A stretch of DNA of 16,428 nt from 2-12-FULL-41-16 sp964473715 (GCA_964473715.1 CAYYQC010000021.1:1-16428); one strand, 5' to 3'; shown: positions 6,895 to 15,382, counted from the stretch's first letter. A program made the numbers and translations. Notes: a model not told the origin generated them from the letters alone.

Positions 6895-7633
6895 TTTGGA
6901 AAAATTTGGGGCAGTGATTTTGGCTGCCGGTAAAGGCACGCGATTAGGTTGCACTGACCGACCCAAAGTCATGTTGGAATTGGCTGGGAAACCCATCGTT
7001 GGTTATACGGTTGATACTTTGGAAAAAATAGGGCTATCATCAGAAAAAATTATTCTCGTGGTTGGCTTTTGTCATGAAGTGGTAGAAAAATATTTTGGAA
7101 ATCGTGCGACTTTTGCCATGCAAAATGAACAGCGAGGTACTGCCCATGCCGCTATGACTGGAATGCGAGTTTTACCAACAAACGTGACTGATGTTTTGGT
7201 TATGGGCGGTGATGATAGTGCGTTTTATACACCAGAAACATTAGTTAAACTAATGAATGAGCATGTGGAGAGCGGCGCGACTACTACTTTACTTACTGTA
7301 AAAATTGAGGATCCAGGTGCTTATGGTCGAGTGGTTTATGAAGCGGGTGGTGTAAAAGTGATTGAAAAAGAATATGTTTCTGAAGAACAAAAAAAGATTA
7401 ATGAGGTAAGTACTGGAACATATTGTTTTAAAAGAGAGTGGTTTGAAACTATGTTCCCCAATTTGCCGCTTTTAGAAAAATTAAATGAGTGGGTTTTGCC
7501 TATGGCTTTTGCCGAGGCACATAATCAAGGTTTAAAACAACATGTGGTTTGTATGGAAAATTCAGCTGAGTGGTTTGGGGTAAATACTCCAGCAGAATTA
7601 ATAGAAGCACAACGTCGTAAATCAATTAATTAA
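6884..7633 (+). CDS. GlmU-like sugar nucleotidyltransferase (N-terminal domain only)
   Basis: The 249-aa protein has the nucleotidyltransferase fold of GlmU: AVILAAGKGTRL with Lys28 in RPKVML, the QRGTAHA motif (Gly85-Thr86), Asp110/Asp111 in MGGDD for metal, AYGRVV, EVSTGTYCF, and a final GVNTPAELIEAQRR. It probably makes a UDP- or dTDP-activated sugar from a sugar-1-phosphate. The C-terminal left-handed beta-helix acetyltransferase domain of full GlmU (usual total about 455 aa) is absent. As glmS lies downstream, a role in UDP-GlcNAc synthesis is plausible, but acetylation would need another protein, and other sugar-1-P substrates remain possible. Confidence 0.82.
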   Translation: MENNLEKFGAVILAAGKGTRLGCTDRPKVMLELAGKPIVGYTVDTLEKIGLSSEKIILVVGFCHEVVEKYFGNRATFAMQNEQRGTAHAAMTGMRVLPTNVTDVLVMGGDDSAFYTPETLVKLMNEHVESGATTTLLTVKIEDPGAYGRVVYEAGGVKVIEKEYVSEEQKKINEVSTGTYCFKREWFETMFPNLPLLEKLNEWVLPMAFAEAHNQGLKQHVVCMENSAEWFGVNTPAELIEAQRRKSIN

Positions 7634-7638
7634 ATTAT

Positions 7639-8811
7639 ATGATTAACGCTCTCACTCTTGATATTAAAGAAGATGGCTGGACTGGTTCCCGCGGATTTAT
7701 TAAGCGCCAAGTAGAAATGCCAGTTTTGGATGAAGCCAAAAATCCAATGGACGCTTTATCTGTGATTGTAAAAGTGCAATACGCAGGTATGTGTGGCTCT
7801 GACCGTGGAATTTGGACACGTACAGCATTTACGGAAATGTTTGCCAAAGCTTTGGAAAAAGACCGGAAATCTTTGCGCATATTGGGCCATGAATTTGTGG
7901 GTGAAGTGGTAAGTATTGGTTCTATGGTAGAAGGAACTACGTTTGGAGTTTCAATGGGCGCAACGGTTTCTGGGGATTCACATATTACTTGTGGTAAATG
8001 TTATCAATGCCGTTTGGGTGAGGCTGAGGTTTGCCAGGACCAAGCGATTTTGGGAATTAGTACTGATGGAATTTATGCGGAATATGTAAAAGTGCCGGCC
8101 AAAAATTTGTGGGCTGTTGATTTGGAACGTATTCGTCCAGAAGTATGCGCGTTACTTGATCCATTTGGCAATGCTGTTCATTCACTTTCCAAAGTAGATG
8201 TGCGCGGTGCACGTGTAGCGATTTTTGGGTGTGGTCAAATTGGTTTATTTTCAGTATTACTCGCGCGTCAATTTGGGGCCGCCAAAGTAATTGCCGTAGA
8301 TGTTAATCCAGACAATTTAGCCATGGCTAAAGAATTGGGTGCGCATGAAACAATTTTAATTGATACCAAAGCTGCTAAAGCAAATTCATACGACGCAGAT
8401 TGGGACGTGATCAAGCAAATTCAAGAAATTACGTATGGTAAAGGGGTGGATGTGAGTATGGAAATGGCTGGATTTAATTCTTCAGTAAATAATTGTATTG
8501 AAGCGACGCGGTTTGGTGGACATATTATTTTATTTGGTATTAAAGATGGTGATTTTACCATTCCTAATTTTTCCAAATTAGTCGTAAAAGGTTTTACTTT
8601 GCACAATGTGATTGGTCGACAGATTTTTAAGACTTGGCAGATTTCACAACGCGTTTTGTCTGATGCAAGTAATGGTGTGCAAGATAAAGTGTGGAATATT
8701 ATTATGAAACAGGGCAAAGGAACGATTATTCCATTATCAGAATTTTCTCAAGAATTAGTAGAAACCCGCATGAATGAACATCCTAAATTAGTGTTTGCTA
8801 TTCAAAAATAA
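7639..8811 (+). CDS. tdh: Threonine 3-dehydrogenase-like zinc alcohol dehydrogenase
   Basis: The 390-aa product is a medium-chain zinc dehydrogenase. Catalytic zinc ligands are Cys52 (GMCGSD), His84 and Glu85 (LGHEFVG). Structural zinc cysteines are 118, 121, 124 and 132. The Rossmann motif GCGQIG is at 197-202, followed by Asp221 at the end of the second strand, suggesting NAD. The stretch ISGDSHITCG-like (VSGDSHITCGKC) and DPFGNAVHSL are characteristic of threonine dehydrogenases, which oxidise L-threonine to 2-amino-3-ketobutyrate. The adjacent kbl gene supports this. About 15 residues are inserted between the GSD motif and GHE compared with E. coli Tdh, so a related alcohol substrate is possible. 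Spacing to the previous gene is 5 nt. Confidence 0.85.
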   Translation: MINALTLDIKEDGWTGSRGFIKRQVEMPVLDEAKNPMDALSVIVKVQYAGMCGSDRGIWTRTAFTEMFAKALEKDRKSLRILGHEFVGEVVSIGSMVEGTTFGVSMGATVSGDSHITCGKCYQCRLGEAEVCQDQAILGISTDGIYAEYVKVPAKNLWAVDLERIRPEVCALLDPFGNAVHSLSKVDVRGARVAIFGCGQIGLFSVLLARQFGAAKVIAVDVNPDNLAMAKELGAHETILIDTKAAKANSYDADWDVIKQIQEITYGKGVDVSMEMAGFNSSVNNCIEATRFGGHIILFGIKDGDFTIPNFSKLVVKGFTLHNVIGRQIFKTWQISQRVLSDASNGVQDKVWNIIMKQGKGTIIPLSEFSQELVETRMNEHPKLVFAIQK

Positions 8812-8812
8812 T

Positions 8813-10000
8813 ATGAATCAAACTTTACAAGATGCCGTCAAACAAACGTTACAAGAAATTGAAAGTGCTGGATTATACAAAGAACACCGTGTGATTAGTG
8901 GCCGCCAAGGTCCAGAAGTGGTGGTAAATGGCAAAACGGTTTTGAATTTTTGCGCTAATAATTATTTGGGTTTGGCTGGTCGCGAAGAACTGGTGAGTTA
9001 TGCAAAAAAAGCTTTGGATGAACATGGCTATGGTCTTTCATCAGTTCGCTTTATTTGTGGTACGCAAACGGTTCATGCCGAACTAGAAAAAAAGATTGCG
9101 ACATTTTTACATAAAGAAGATGCGATTGCGTTTACTTCTTGCTGGGACGCAAATGAAGCCGTATTTGCTACGCTTTTAACCGACGCTGATGCGGTAATTT
9201 CTGATGAATTAAATCATGCCAGTTTGATTGATGGGATTCGCTTATGTAAAGCAGAACGACAAGTGTTTAAGCACCGTGACATGGCTGATTTGGAAGAAAA
9301 ATTAAAAGCTACACAAGAAAAACGTTTGCGTTGTGTGGTAACTGACGGCGTGTTTAGCATGGACGGACATATTGCGCCACTCAAAGCCATTTGTGATTTG
9401 GCAGATAAATATAATGCCTTTGTGGTGGTTGATGATTCCCATGCCACCGGTTTCATGGGTGAAAATGGTCGCGGCGCAGTGGAGGCTTGTGGAGTTTTGG
9501 AACGGGTAGATTTAATTACCACTACTTTTGGCAAAGCACTTGGCGGCGCCAATGGTGGTTGTATTGCTGGCTCAAAAGTGGTGATTGATTTATTTCACCA
9601 ACGCGCGCGTACCACATTGTTTACTAATTCGCTTCCGCCTGTTGTAGCGGCAACTACAATTTTTATTTTAGATTATATTGACCAGCACCCAGAACTCCGT
9701 GCGCAGCTTTGGGAAAATACCACGTATTTCCGGGCGCAAATGAGTGCGGCTGGATTTACTGTGCCAGAGGATGTTCATCCAATTGTGCCAGTCATGATTG
9801 GGGACGGCAAAGTGGCCAGTGACATGGCCAAAGAAATGTTGGCTGAGGGAATTTATGTAATTGGTTTTAGTTATCCGGTGGTGCCAATGGGAAAAGCGCG
9901 TATTCGTGTACAAATTTCGGCGGCGCATTCACGTGAACAAATTGATCAATTGGTGGCGGCTTTTGCTAAATTAGGTAAGAAATACGGCCTCTTGGCATAA
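8813..10000 (+). CDS. kbl: Glycine C-acetyltransferase (2-amino-3-ketobutyrate CoA ligase)
   Basis: The 395-aa enzyme belongs to the PLP alpha-oxoamine synthase family. It has NNYLGLAG near residues 49-56, the stacking His135 in DELNHASL, Asp207 and His210 in VVDDSHATGF, and the PLP lysine Lys241 in TTTFGKALGGANGG. Position and motifs match E. coli Kbl, which cleaves 2-amino-3-ketobutyrate with CoA to glycine and acetyl-CoA. Other family members make 8-amino-7-oxononanoate or serine-derived products, but the tdh neighbour favours Kbl. The longer frame from 8795 overlaps tdh; ATG 8813 in TAATATG, one base after the tdh stop, is preferred. Confidence 0.9.
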   Translation: MNQTLQDAVKQTLQEIESAGLYKEHRVISGRQGPEVVVNGKTVLNFCANNYLGLAGREELVSYAKKALDEHGYGLSSVRFICGTQTVHAELEKKIATFLHKEDAIAFTSCWDANEAVFATLLTDADAVISDELNHASLIDGIRLCKAERQVFKHRDMADLEEKLKATQEKRLRCVVTDGVFSMDGHIAPLKAICDLADKYNAFVVVDDSHATGFMGENGRGAVEACGVLERVDLITTTFGKALGGANGGCIAGSKVVIDLFHQRARTTLFTNSLPPVVAATTIFILDYIDQHPELRAQLWENTTYFRAQMSAAGFTVPEDVHPIVPVMIGDGKVASDMAKEMLAEGIYVIGFSYPVVPMGKARIRVQISAAHSREQIDQLVAAFAKLGKKYGLLA

Positions 10001-10001
10001 T

Positions 10002-10850
10002 ATGTCAAATTCTGTGCCACAATTTTCTATTGTCGTACCTTCGTATAATCGTGGGTATTGTGTGCAGAATGCGATTAGTTCAGTGCAAGCGCAAACGGTG
10101 AATAATTGGGAATTAATTGTGGTAGATGATGGTTCAACTGATAATACGCGGGAAGTGGTGAATGAAATAAGTAGTAAAGATGAGCGGGTAAAATATGTGT
10201 ATCAAGATAATGCCGGTGTTTCATCGGCTCGCCAGCGTGGATGGAATGAAGCAAAAGGCGATGTGGTGGTGTATTTGGATAGTGATGATACGTTTCTCCT
10301 TACTTTTTTAGAAAAAGTAAAAGAAGCTTTGACTAAAAATCCTGCCGGCTTGTTTGGATTATCAAATCATTATCGTCATATTATTTTAGTTGACGCACAT
10401 AATACGATTTTACAAGAAAAAGAGGCTTTTGTTTGTCATGAACCGGGCACAAGACTACAAGATATTTATTATTGGAATGCAAAAATAACGGGAAGCGGTA
10501 TTTTTCACAAGCGTATTCTTGCTCCGCAAATAAAATGGGATGAGGAGTTCGAGCGAGGTGAAGATTGGGATTTTATTTTACAATGTGGCAGAGTATACAC
10601 GGATACATTTATATACTTACCTGAGCCACTAGTCTATTACGCTCAAAAATATGGAGTTGATGGAATCTGCGGTAATACTTCGTATGCCGAGTGGGCAGAA
10701 ATGTTTCAAAAAATGTACCAAAAACATAAAGAAGATCCATTATTACAAGGCCAAACCTGGTATCCAGACAGAATAGAACGATATACACAAATGCAAGCAC
10801 AATTTGAAGCCGGAGAGATTAAATCGGCCATGTATAAATATTTTCCTTAA
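10002..10850 (+). CDS. Family 2 glycosyltransferase
   Basis: The 282-aa product has a GT-A fold of family GT2: FSIVVPSYNRGYCVQNAISSV at the N-terminus, ELIVVDDGSTDNT (residues 37-49), SARQRGWNEAKGDVVVYLDSDD with the metal-binding D-S-D-D at 93-96, and an acidic FERGEDWDF in the acceptor half, where GT2 enzymes have their catalytic Asp. No membrane segment is evident, so it should act in the cytoplasm or at the membrane face. It probably transfers an activated sugar onto a lipid, polysaccharide or protein; substrate unknown. It follows kbl by one base (TAATATG). Confidence 0.9.
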   Translation: MSNSVPQFSIVVPSYNRGYCVQNAISSVQAQTVNNWELIVVDDGSTDNTREVVNEISSKDERVKYVYQDNAGVSSARQRGWNEAKGDVVVYLDSDDTFLLTFLEKVKEALTKNPAGLFGLSNHYRHIILVDAHNTILQEKEAFVCHEPGTRLQDIYYWNAKITGSGIFHKRILAPQIKWDEEFERGEDWDFILQCGRVYTDTFIYLPEPLVYYAQKYGVDGICGNTSYAEWAEMFQKMYQKHKEDPLLQGQTWYPDRIERYTQMQAQFEAGEIKSAMYKYFP

Positions 10851-10851
10851 T

Positions 10852-11493
10852 ATGAAAGCTGCGATTTTTGACATGGATGGTTTGTTAATAGATAGTGAAA
10901 AACATTGGATCACTGTTGATCATCAAATTTGGAAAGAACTGGGATTGACCATAGATGATGCAATGCAAAAACGGTTGACCGGATTAAATTTAAAAGATTC
11001 GTTTGCTTTGGCCCTAGAATATAAACCAGATTTGTCCTGGGACGAGATGATTGCTAAATACGATGAAGCGGCGGTAAAAATTTATACGGAAAAGACTAAT
11101 TTGTTGCCCGGAGTGGTAAATTTGCTCACTAAAATTAAAGACGGAAACTTATCGTGTGCACTTGCATCCTCCTCTTCGCTTGATTGGATAGAAATGGTAA
11201 TGAAACGATTTGATTTAGAAAAGTTTTTTGAAATAAAATTTTCTTCTCGTTCAATGAATTTGCCAGGTAAACCCCTTCCCGATATTTATTTGGCAGTGAT
11301 GAAAGAGATGGGGGTTGAGCCACATGAATCAATCGTGTTTGAAGATTCCGTATATGGTGTACAAGCGGGGAAAAAAGCGGGTGCTTACACCGTGGCCGTA
11401 CCAAATCCAGAGTGGAATTCGGGTGACTATAGTATGGCAGATTTGGTTTTGCAATCATTAGAAGAATTTGATTTTTCAATTATAAAAAATTAA
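10852..11493 (+). CDS. HAD phosphatase, beta-phosphoglucomutase / HxpB-like
   Basis: The 213-aa product begins MKAAIFDMDGLLIDSEKHW, the N-terminus typical of the HxpB/YniC and beta-phosphoglucomutase-like HAD subgroup. Asp7 and Asp9 form motif I, the serine run in LASSSSL is motif II, the Lys of GKPLPDIYL is motif III, and FEDSVYG is motif IV. A four-helix cap lies between residues 15 and 80. It probably dephosphorylates a hexose or deoxyhexose phosphate. The alternative upstream start at 10804 would overlap the GT gene; ATG 10852, one base after the GT stop, is chosen. It precedes glmS by 4 nt. Confidence 0.88.
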   Translation: MKAAIFDMDGLLIDSEKHWITVDHQIWKELGLTIDDAMQKRLTGLNLKDSFALALEYKPDLSWDEMIAKYDEAAVKIYTEKTNLLPGVVNLLTKIKDGNLSCALASSSSLDWIEMVMKRFDLEKFFEIKFSSRSMNLPGKPLPDIYLAVMKEMGVEPHESIVFEDSVYGVQAGKKAGAYTVAVPNPEWNSGDYSMADLVLQSLEEFDFSIIKN

Positions 11494-11497
11494 TTAT

Positions 11498-13333
11498 ATG
11501 TGCGGAATTATTGCCTATATTGGAAAACAACCTGCCGTGCCAATTTTGGTGCGGGGATTGCGTCGTTTGGAATATCGTGGGTATGACAGTGCTGGGGTAG
11601 CAGTATTGGAAAATAATAAAATTGATCGCGTGCGGGCTGTGGGAAAGATTGACATGCTTGCCGAAAAAATTAAAACAATTAATTTTGGTGTTGGCCAATC
11701 TACGATTGGTTTGGCACATACTCGTTGGGCTACGCATGGTGGAGTAACTGAAGCGAATGCTCATCCTCATGCTGCTTTGAATGGAAAATTAGTGATTGTC
11801 CATAATGGGATTATTGAAAACTATCGGGAATTAAAAGCTGAATTGATGGAAGCTGGTGCTGAATTTGTGTCAGAAACTGATACTGAAGTTTTGGCCCACG
11901 TAATTGCTCGTCATTATAAAGGTGATTTGCGTCAGGCTGTGGAAACCGCGCTTACTCATGTGCGCGGAACCTATGGTTTGGTGGTGATGCACGCTGATCA
12001 TCCAGACCAAATGATTGCTGCGCGTTTGGGTAGTCCACTGGTAATTGGAATTGGCGAAGATGAGCATTATATTGCTAGTGACCCAACGCCAATTTTAGCC
12101 TACACCAATAAAGTAGTATTTTTGTCAGACGGTGAAGTGGCTGATGTAAGCCGTGATAAATATACTATCTATAATTTGCGCGATGAAGAGCAAGAAACGC
12201 ATGTGGAAGAAATTGAATGGGATGAAGCACAAGCACAAACTCAGGGTTTTCCTCATTTCATGCTTAAGGAAATTTTCGACCAACCAAATGTTTTTCAAGA
12301 TGCAATCCGCGGACGTTATGATTTGGAAGATGGTACTGCGCGACTGGGTGGCTTAAACATGACTGATTTGCAGATGCGCGATATTAATCGCGTGGTATTT
12401 ATTGCCTGTGGAACCGCGTCACTGGCCGCGCAAATTGGTAAATACGCGTTTGAACGTTTGGCAAATATTGTGGCTGATGTAGAAATCGCCAGTGAATTTC
12501 GCTATCGTGACCCAGTGATTGATAATCACACCTTAGTCTTTGCCATTTCTCAGTCTGGTGAAACCGCTGATACTTTGGCCGCTGTGCGCGAAGCCAAACG
12601 TCGCGGTGCGTATGTGCGCGGAATTGTAAACGTAGTTGGTTCTACGATTGCACGTGAAACTGATGGTGGTACTTATATTCACGCTGGCCCAGAACTTGCG
12701 GTTGCTTCAACAAAAGCGTATACCAACATGGTCGCGGTAATGTTGCTGTATGCCTTACAATTTGGTCGCCAACGTCGTTTGTCATTGGCCACGGGTAGTC
12801 GAGTACTACAGGCCTTGATTGAAATTCCTAAAAAAATGCAGCAGGTGCTGGCACTTTCAGATAAAATTAAAGCTTTGGTACCAAAGTATGCTGAGTGCAA
12901 AGACATGTATTTCTTGGGACGCGGTATTAATTACCCAGTGGCCATGGAAGGTTCACTTAAATTAAAAGAAATTTCTTACATTCATAGTGAAGCTTACGCG
13001 GGCGGAGAAATGAAACATGGTCCAATTGCGCTGTTATCAGAAGATTTTCCGGTGTTTGCCATCATGACCAAAAATCAATTGTATGAAAAAATGCGTAGTA
13101 ATGTAGAAGAATCGCGCGCTCGTAAAGCTCGGTTGATTATTTTGGCGACTGAAGGTGATACTGAGGCGGCGGCTTTGGCAGAAGATGTAATTTATGTACC
13201 AGAAACCATGGAGCTATTGGAGCCACTGGTAAATACGATTGCTCTGCAATTGTTTGCCTATCACATGGCGGTGCATTTGGGTAAAGATGTGGATCGGCCA
13301 CGGAATTTGGCTAAATCAGTGACTGTAGAATAA
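11498..13333 (+). CDS. glmS: Glucosamine-6-phosphate synthase (isomerizing)
   Basis: The enzyme converts fructose-6-phosphate and glutamine into glucosamine-6-phosphate, the first step of amino-sugar and peptidoglycan precursor synthesis. The 611-aa protein is full length. Cys2 (MCGIIAYIG) is the N-terminal glutaminase nucleophile, with RRLEYRGYDSAG and LAHTRWATHG after it. The two SIS domains show VFIACGTASLAAQ, SQSGETADTLAA and LGRGINYPVAMEGSLKLKE followed by SEAYAGGEMKHGP. The C-terminus DVDRPRNLAKSVTVE is the family signature. No glmS ribozyme lies upstream: the previous gene ends 4 nt before the ATG. It is followed after one base by yvcK, whose product regulates GlmS in Bacillus. Confidence 0.98.
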   Translation: MCGIIAYIGKQPAVPILVRGLRRLEYRGYDSAGVAVLENNKIDRVRAVGKIDMLAEKIKTINFGVGQSTIGLAHTRWATHGGVTEANAHPHAALNGKLVIVHNGIIENYRELKAELMEAGAEFVSETDTEVLAHVIARHYKGDLRQAVETALTHVRGTYGLVVMHADHPDQMIAARLGSPLVIGIGEDEHYIASDPTPILAYTNKVVFLSDGEVADVSRDKYTIYNLRDEEQETHVEEIEWDEAQAQTQGFPHFMLKEIFDQPNVFQDAIRGRYDLEDGTARLGGLNMTDLQMRDINRVVFIACGTASLAAQIGKYAFERLANIVADVEIASEFRYRDPVIDNHTLVFAISQSGETADTLAAVREAKRRGAYVRGIVNVVGSTIARETDGGTYIHAGPELAVASTKAYTNMVAVMLLYALQFGRQRRLSLATGSRVLQALIEIPKKMQQVLALSDKIKALVPKYAECKDMYFLGRGINYPVAMEGSLKLKEISYIHSEAYAGGEMKHGPIALLSEDFPVFAIMTKNQLYEKMRSNVEESRARKARLIILATEGDTEAAALAEDVIYVPETMELLEPLVNTIALQLFAYHMAVHLGKDVDRPRNLAKSVTVE

Positions 13334-13334
13334 T

Positions 13335-14270
13335 ATGAAAATTGTGGTTTTGGGAGGTGGCAATGGTGCATCATTAACATTGAATGCCCTTAAATCATTG
13401 GGTTCGGAGTATGATTTAACTGGTGTGATTTCTGTGGCAGACAATGGCGGGTCAAGCGGGAAATTACGTGAAGAATTAGGAGTTTTACCTCCAGGTGATT
13501 TACTTCGGGCAGTATTAGCATTGTCTGAATATGACTTTGGCATGCTCAAAGATATTTTTTATAAAACCCGTTTTACTGAGGCTGGTAAATTGTCTGAACA
13601 TAATTTGGGAAATTTATTTATTACCTTTGCCGCGCAATATTCTGATCTTTTATCAGCTTTAAAAGCTTTCAGTCAAGCTTTGAGAGTTCGGGGCACAGTA
13701 CTTCCTGCTACTTTGGAAAGTGTCGATCTTTGCGCTGAATTAAGTAATGGAGAAATAATGCGCGGTGAAGAAAGTATTGATGAACCGAAGTATAATCGAG
13801 AATTACGTGTGAAACGTGTATTTTTAGATCCTGCCCCCCAAGCTTTGTCAGAAGCGATACAGGCGATTAAAGAAGCGGATTTATTGGTTCTTGGTGGTGG
13901 TGACATTTACACCAGTATGGTGGCGAGTGTATTGCCAACTGGAATTCAAGCCGCTGTTGCTGAGTCTAAAGCGCCAATTGCTTATGTCTCCAACCGTTAC
14001 TATCACGCCAATGGCGAAACCGTTTCACATAAAGTTTCGGAAATTATTGTGGAATTAGAAAAATATTTGCCACGTAACATTGATCTGATTTTAATTGATC
14101 CAACTCCAATTACCGATAGTGAGCGCGAAACTACTGAAGCAAAAAAATGGGGGATTAAAGAAAATGATTTGGAAAATATTTCTTGCCAAATTGTAGAAGG
14201 GGAGTTTGATGCAAAATTTATTGGGATTAATCCTGAAGCACTCGGGCAGACATTTAAGAAAATTCTGTAA
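13335..14270 (+). CDS. yvcK: YvcK/GlmR family (CofD-like) regulator
   Basis: The 311-aa protein has the YvcK signatures: KIVVLGGGNGASLTLNALK at the N-terminus, SVADNGGSSGKLREELG (residues 33-49), PPGDLLRAV (52-60), EHNLGNLFI (88-96) and LVLGGGDIYTSMVASVLPTG near the middle. In Bacillus and relatives YvcK, also called GlmR, binds UDP-GlcNAc and stimulates GlmS; this is family knowledge, not seen here. CofD itself makes coenzyme F420, but no F420 genes are nearby. Its gene lies one base after glmS, which supports a role in controlling amino-sugar flux. It is the last gene of the operon before a terminator. Confidence 0.93.
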   Translation: MKIVVLGGGNGASLTLNALKSLGSEYDLTGVISVADNGGSSGKLREELGVLPPGDLLRAVLALSEYDFGMLKDIFYKTRFTEAGKLSEHNLGNLFITFAAQYSDLLSALKAFSQALRVRGTVLPATLESVDLCAELSNGEIMRGEESIDEPKYNRELRVKRVFLDPAPQALSEAIQAIKEADLLVLGGGDIYTSMVASVLPTGIQAAVAESKAPIAYVSNRYYHANGETVSHKVSEIIVELEKYLPRNIDLILIDPTPITDSERETTEAKKWGIKENDLENISCQIVEGEFDAKFIGINPEALGQTFKKIL

Positions 14271-14272
14271 AT

Positions 14273-14303
14273 AAAAAGACCTCGTACAGCCGAGGTCTTT
14301 TTT
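14273..14303. terminator. Bidirectional intrinsic terminator
   Basis: The stem AAAAAGACCTCG (14273-14284) pairs with CGAGGTCTTTTT (14291-14302) around TACAGC, with U-tracts on both strands. It ends the nine-gene + operon and also the terC gene from the - strand. Confidence 0.92.
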
Positions 14304-14316
14304 AATTCGCAAAAGA

Positions 14317-15237
14317 TTAAATTTTCTTGGGGAAAATGACCGACAGAATAAGTGAGGCAATTAAGGCACTCATAATTACGCCAAAGGAAATAAGGGGGGC
14401 AATGTGAATGTCAAAAATGCCGGCCAACATTTTTGCGCCAATAAAGAGGAGGATGAAGGCCAACCCTTTTTGGAGGTGGTGAAATTTATGCAGAACATTT
14501 TCCAGTAGGAAAAATAAAGCCCGGAGTCCCATCACCGCAAAGATGTTGGAGGTAAAAATAATGAATGGACTTTGAGAAATGGCAAAGGCTGCTGGGATGG
14601 AATCAACTGCAAAGACAATATCGGTACTTTCTACCAACATCATAACTAAAAACAGAGTGGTAAAATAGAATTTACCATTTTCCTTCACCCAAAATTTACC
14701 ATTGTGGTGATTGGCTGTAAATGAAAGATATTTGTGAGCGAATTTAACCACTTTGTTTTGGTGAAAATCAATGTGTTCTTCTTTTTTATCTTTTAGTAAA
14801 GTAATACCTGTGTAGAGTAAAATCGCGCCAAAAATATACAGAACCCAGTGAAATTGACTGACAATAAAACTTCCGGCAGTGATAAATACGCCTCGGAAAA
14901 CGACTGCGCCTAAAATTCCCCAAAATAAAACTTTGTGGTGATATTTTTCTTCCAGTTTAAAGAAGCTAAAAATAAGCATGATCACAAATAGATTGTCTAC
15001 AGACAACATCTTTTCGGTGACATAGGCAGATAAGAACTCTACGGCGTGATTGCGACCTTCGGCCCAATAAACGAGAGCGGCAAATATAAGTGAAGCACCG
15101 ATCCAAAATAATGATTGAAGCAAAGCGGATTTGGTTGATACTTTGTGAGCTTGGCGATTAAAATAACCAAGATCGACAATAAGAAAACCGGTCATAAATA
15201 TCCCGAAAACCGTCCAAAGTATTGTGTGTGGATCCAT
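14317..15237 (-). CDS. terC: TerC-family membrane protein (Alx-like)
   Basis: The 306-aa integral membrane protein begins MDPHTILWTVFGIFM and shows TerC family features: LVYWAEGRNHAVEFLSAYVTEKMLSVDNLFVIMLIF with the conserved E-K-x-L-S-V-D-N, a KKEEH cytoplasmic loop, VESTDIVFAVDSIPAAFAI with the second acidic signature, and several hydrophobic segments (about seven to nine). TerC/Alx proteins are linked to manganese export and tellurite resistance. ATG 15237 is chosen over an upstream frame at 15336 because the latter lies inside the leader hairpins. No SD is seen. It has its own strong promoter and a terminator-like leader, so it is probably regulated by attenuation. Confidence 0.93.
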   Translation of the reverse strand: MDPHTILWTVFGIFMTGFLIVDLGYFNRQAHKVSTKSALLQSLFWIGASLIFAALVYWAEGRNHAVEFLSAYVTEKMLSVDNLFVIMLIFSFFKLEEKYHHKVLFWGILGAVVFRGVFITAGSFIVSQFHWVLYIFGAILLYTGITLLKDKKEEHIDFHQNKVVKFAHKYLSFTANHHNGKFWVKENGKFYFTTLFLVMMLVESTDIVFAVDSIPAAFAISQSPFIIFTSNIFAVMGLRALFFLLENVLHKFHHLQKGLAFILLFIGAKMLAGIFDIHIAPLISFGVIMSALIASLILSVIFPKKI

Positions 15238-15246
15238 AAAATATAA

Positions 15247-15273
15247 ATAAAAAAACAACCGAAGGCCGGTTGT
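15247..15273 (-). terminator. Leader terminator hairpin just upstream of terC
   Basis: On the - strand ACAACCG (15273-15267) pairs with CGGTTGT (15261-15255), followed by a run of Ts (seven As at 15249-15255 on the + strand, the last also closing the stem). It lies between the promoter and the ATG, 11 nt from the start, as in transcription attenuators. Confidence 0.78.
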
Positions 15274-15285
15274 AATTAACAGCAG

Positions 15286-15325
15286 TTCATTGTCCAAGAC
15301 GGTCCCAAGGGACACCGTTCGTCTT
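15286..15325 (-). promoter_or_regulatory. Structured leader element of terC (possible riboswitch or attenuator)
   Basis: The leader of about 110 nt contains a stem-loop on the - strand: AAGACG/CGTCTT enclosing GTCCC/GGGAC with a 6-nt bulge on one side (+ strand 15296-15325). It sits upstream of the terminator hairpin. TerC genes are often under the yybP-ykoY manganese riboswitch, but I could not fit its conserved core here, so the element may be different. Confidence 0.4.
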
Positions 15326-15353
15326 TTTCTCCCCACTGTTCAAGGCAAGTCTA

Positions 15354-15382
15354 ATTTTAAAATATTTAAGTGGTTTTGTCAA
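15354..15382 (-). promoter_or_regulatory. Promoter of terC
   Basis: On the - strand a perfect -35 TTGACA (15377-15382) and -10 TAAAAT (15354-15359) are 17 nt apart. Transcription would start near 15347. Confidence 0.78.

Noticed and set aside
11480..11500. glmS ribozyme upstream of glmS
   Set aside because: Only 4 nt separate glmS from the preceding gene, so there is no room for the ribozyme.
15286..15345. yybP-ykoY manganese riboswitch upstream of terC
   Set aside because: A GGGGAG stretch is present, but the following conserved UAG and CGUCA segments and the closing helix are not found, so the known class is not claimed.
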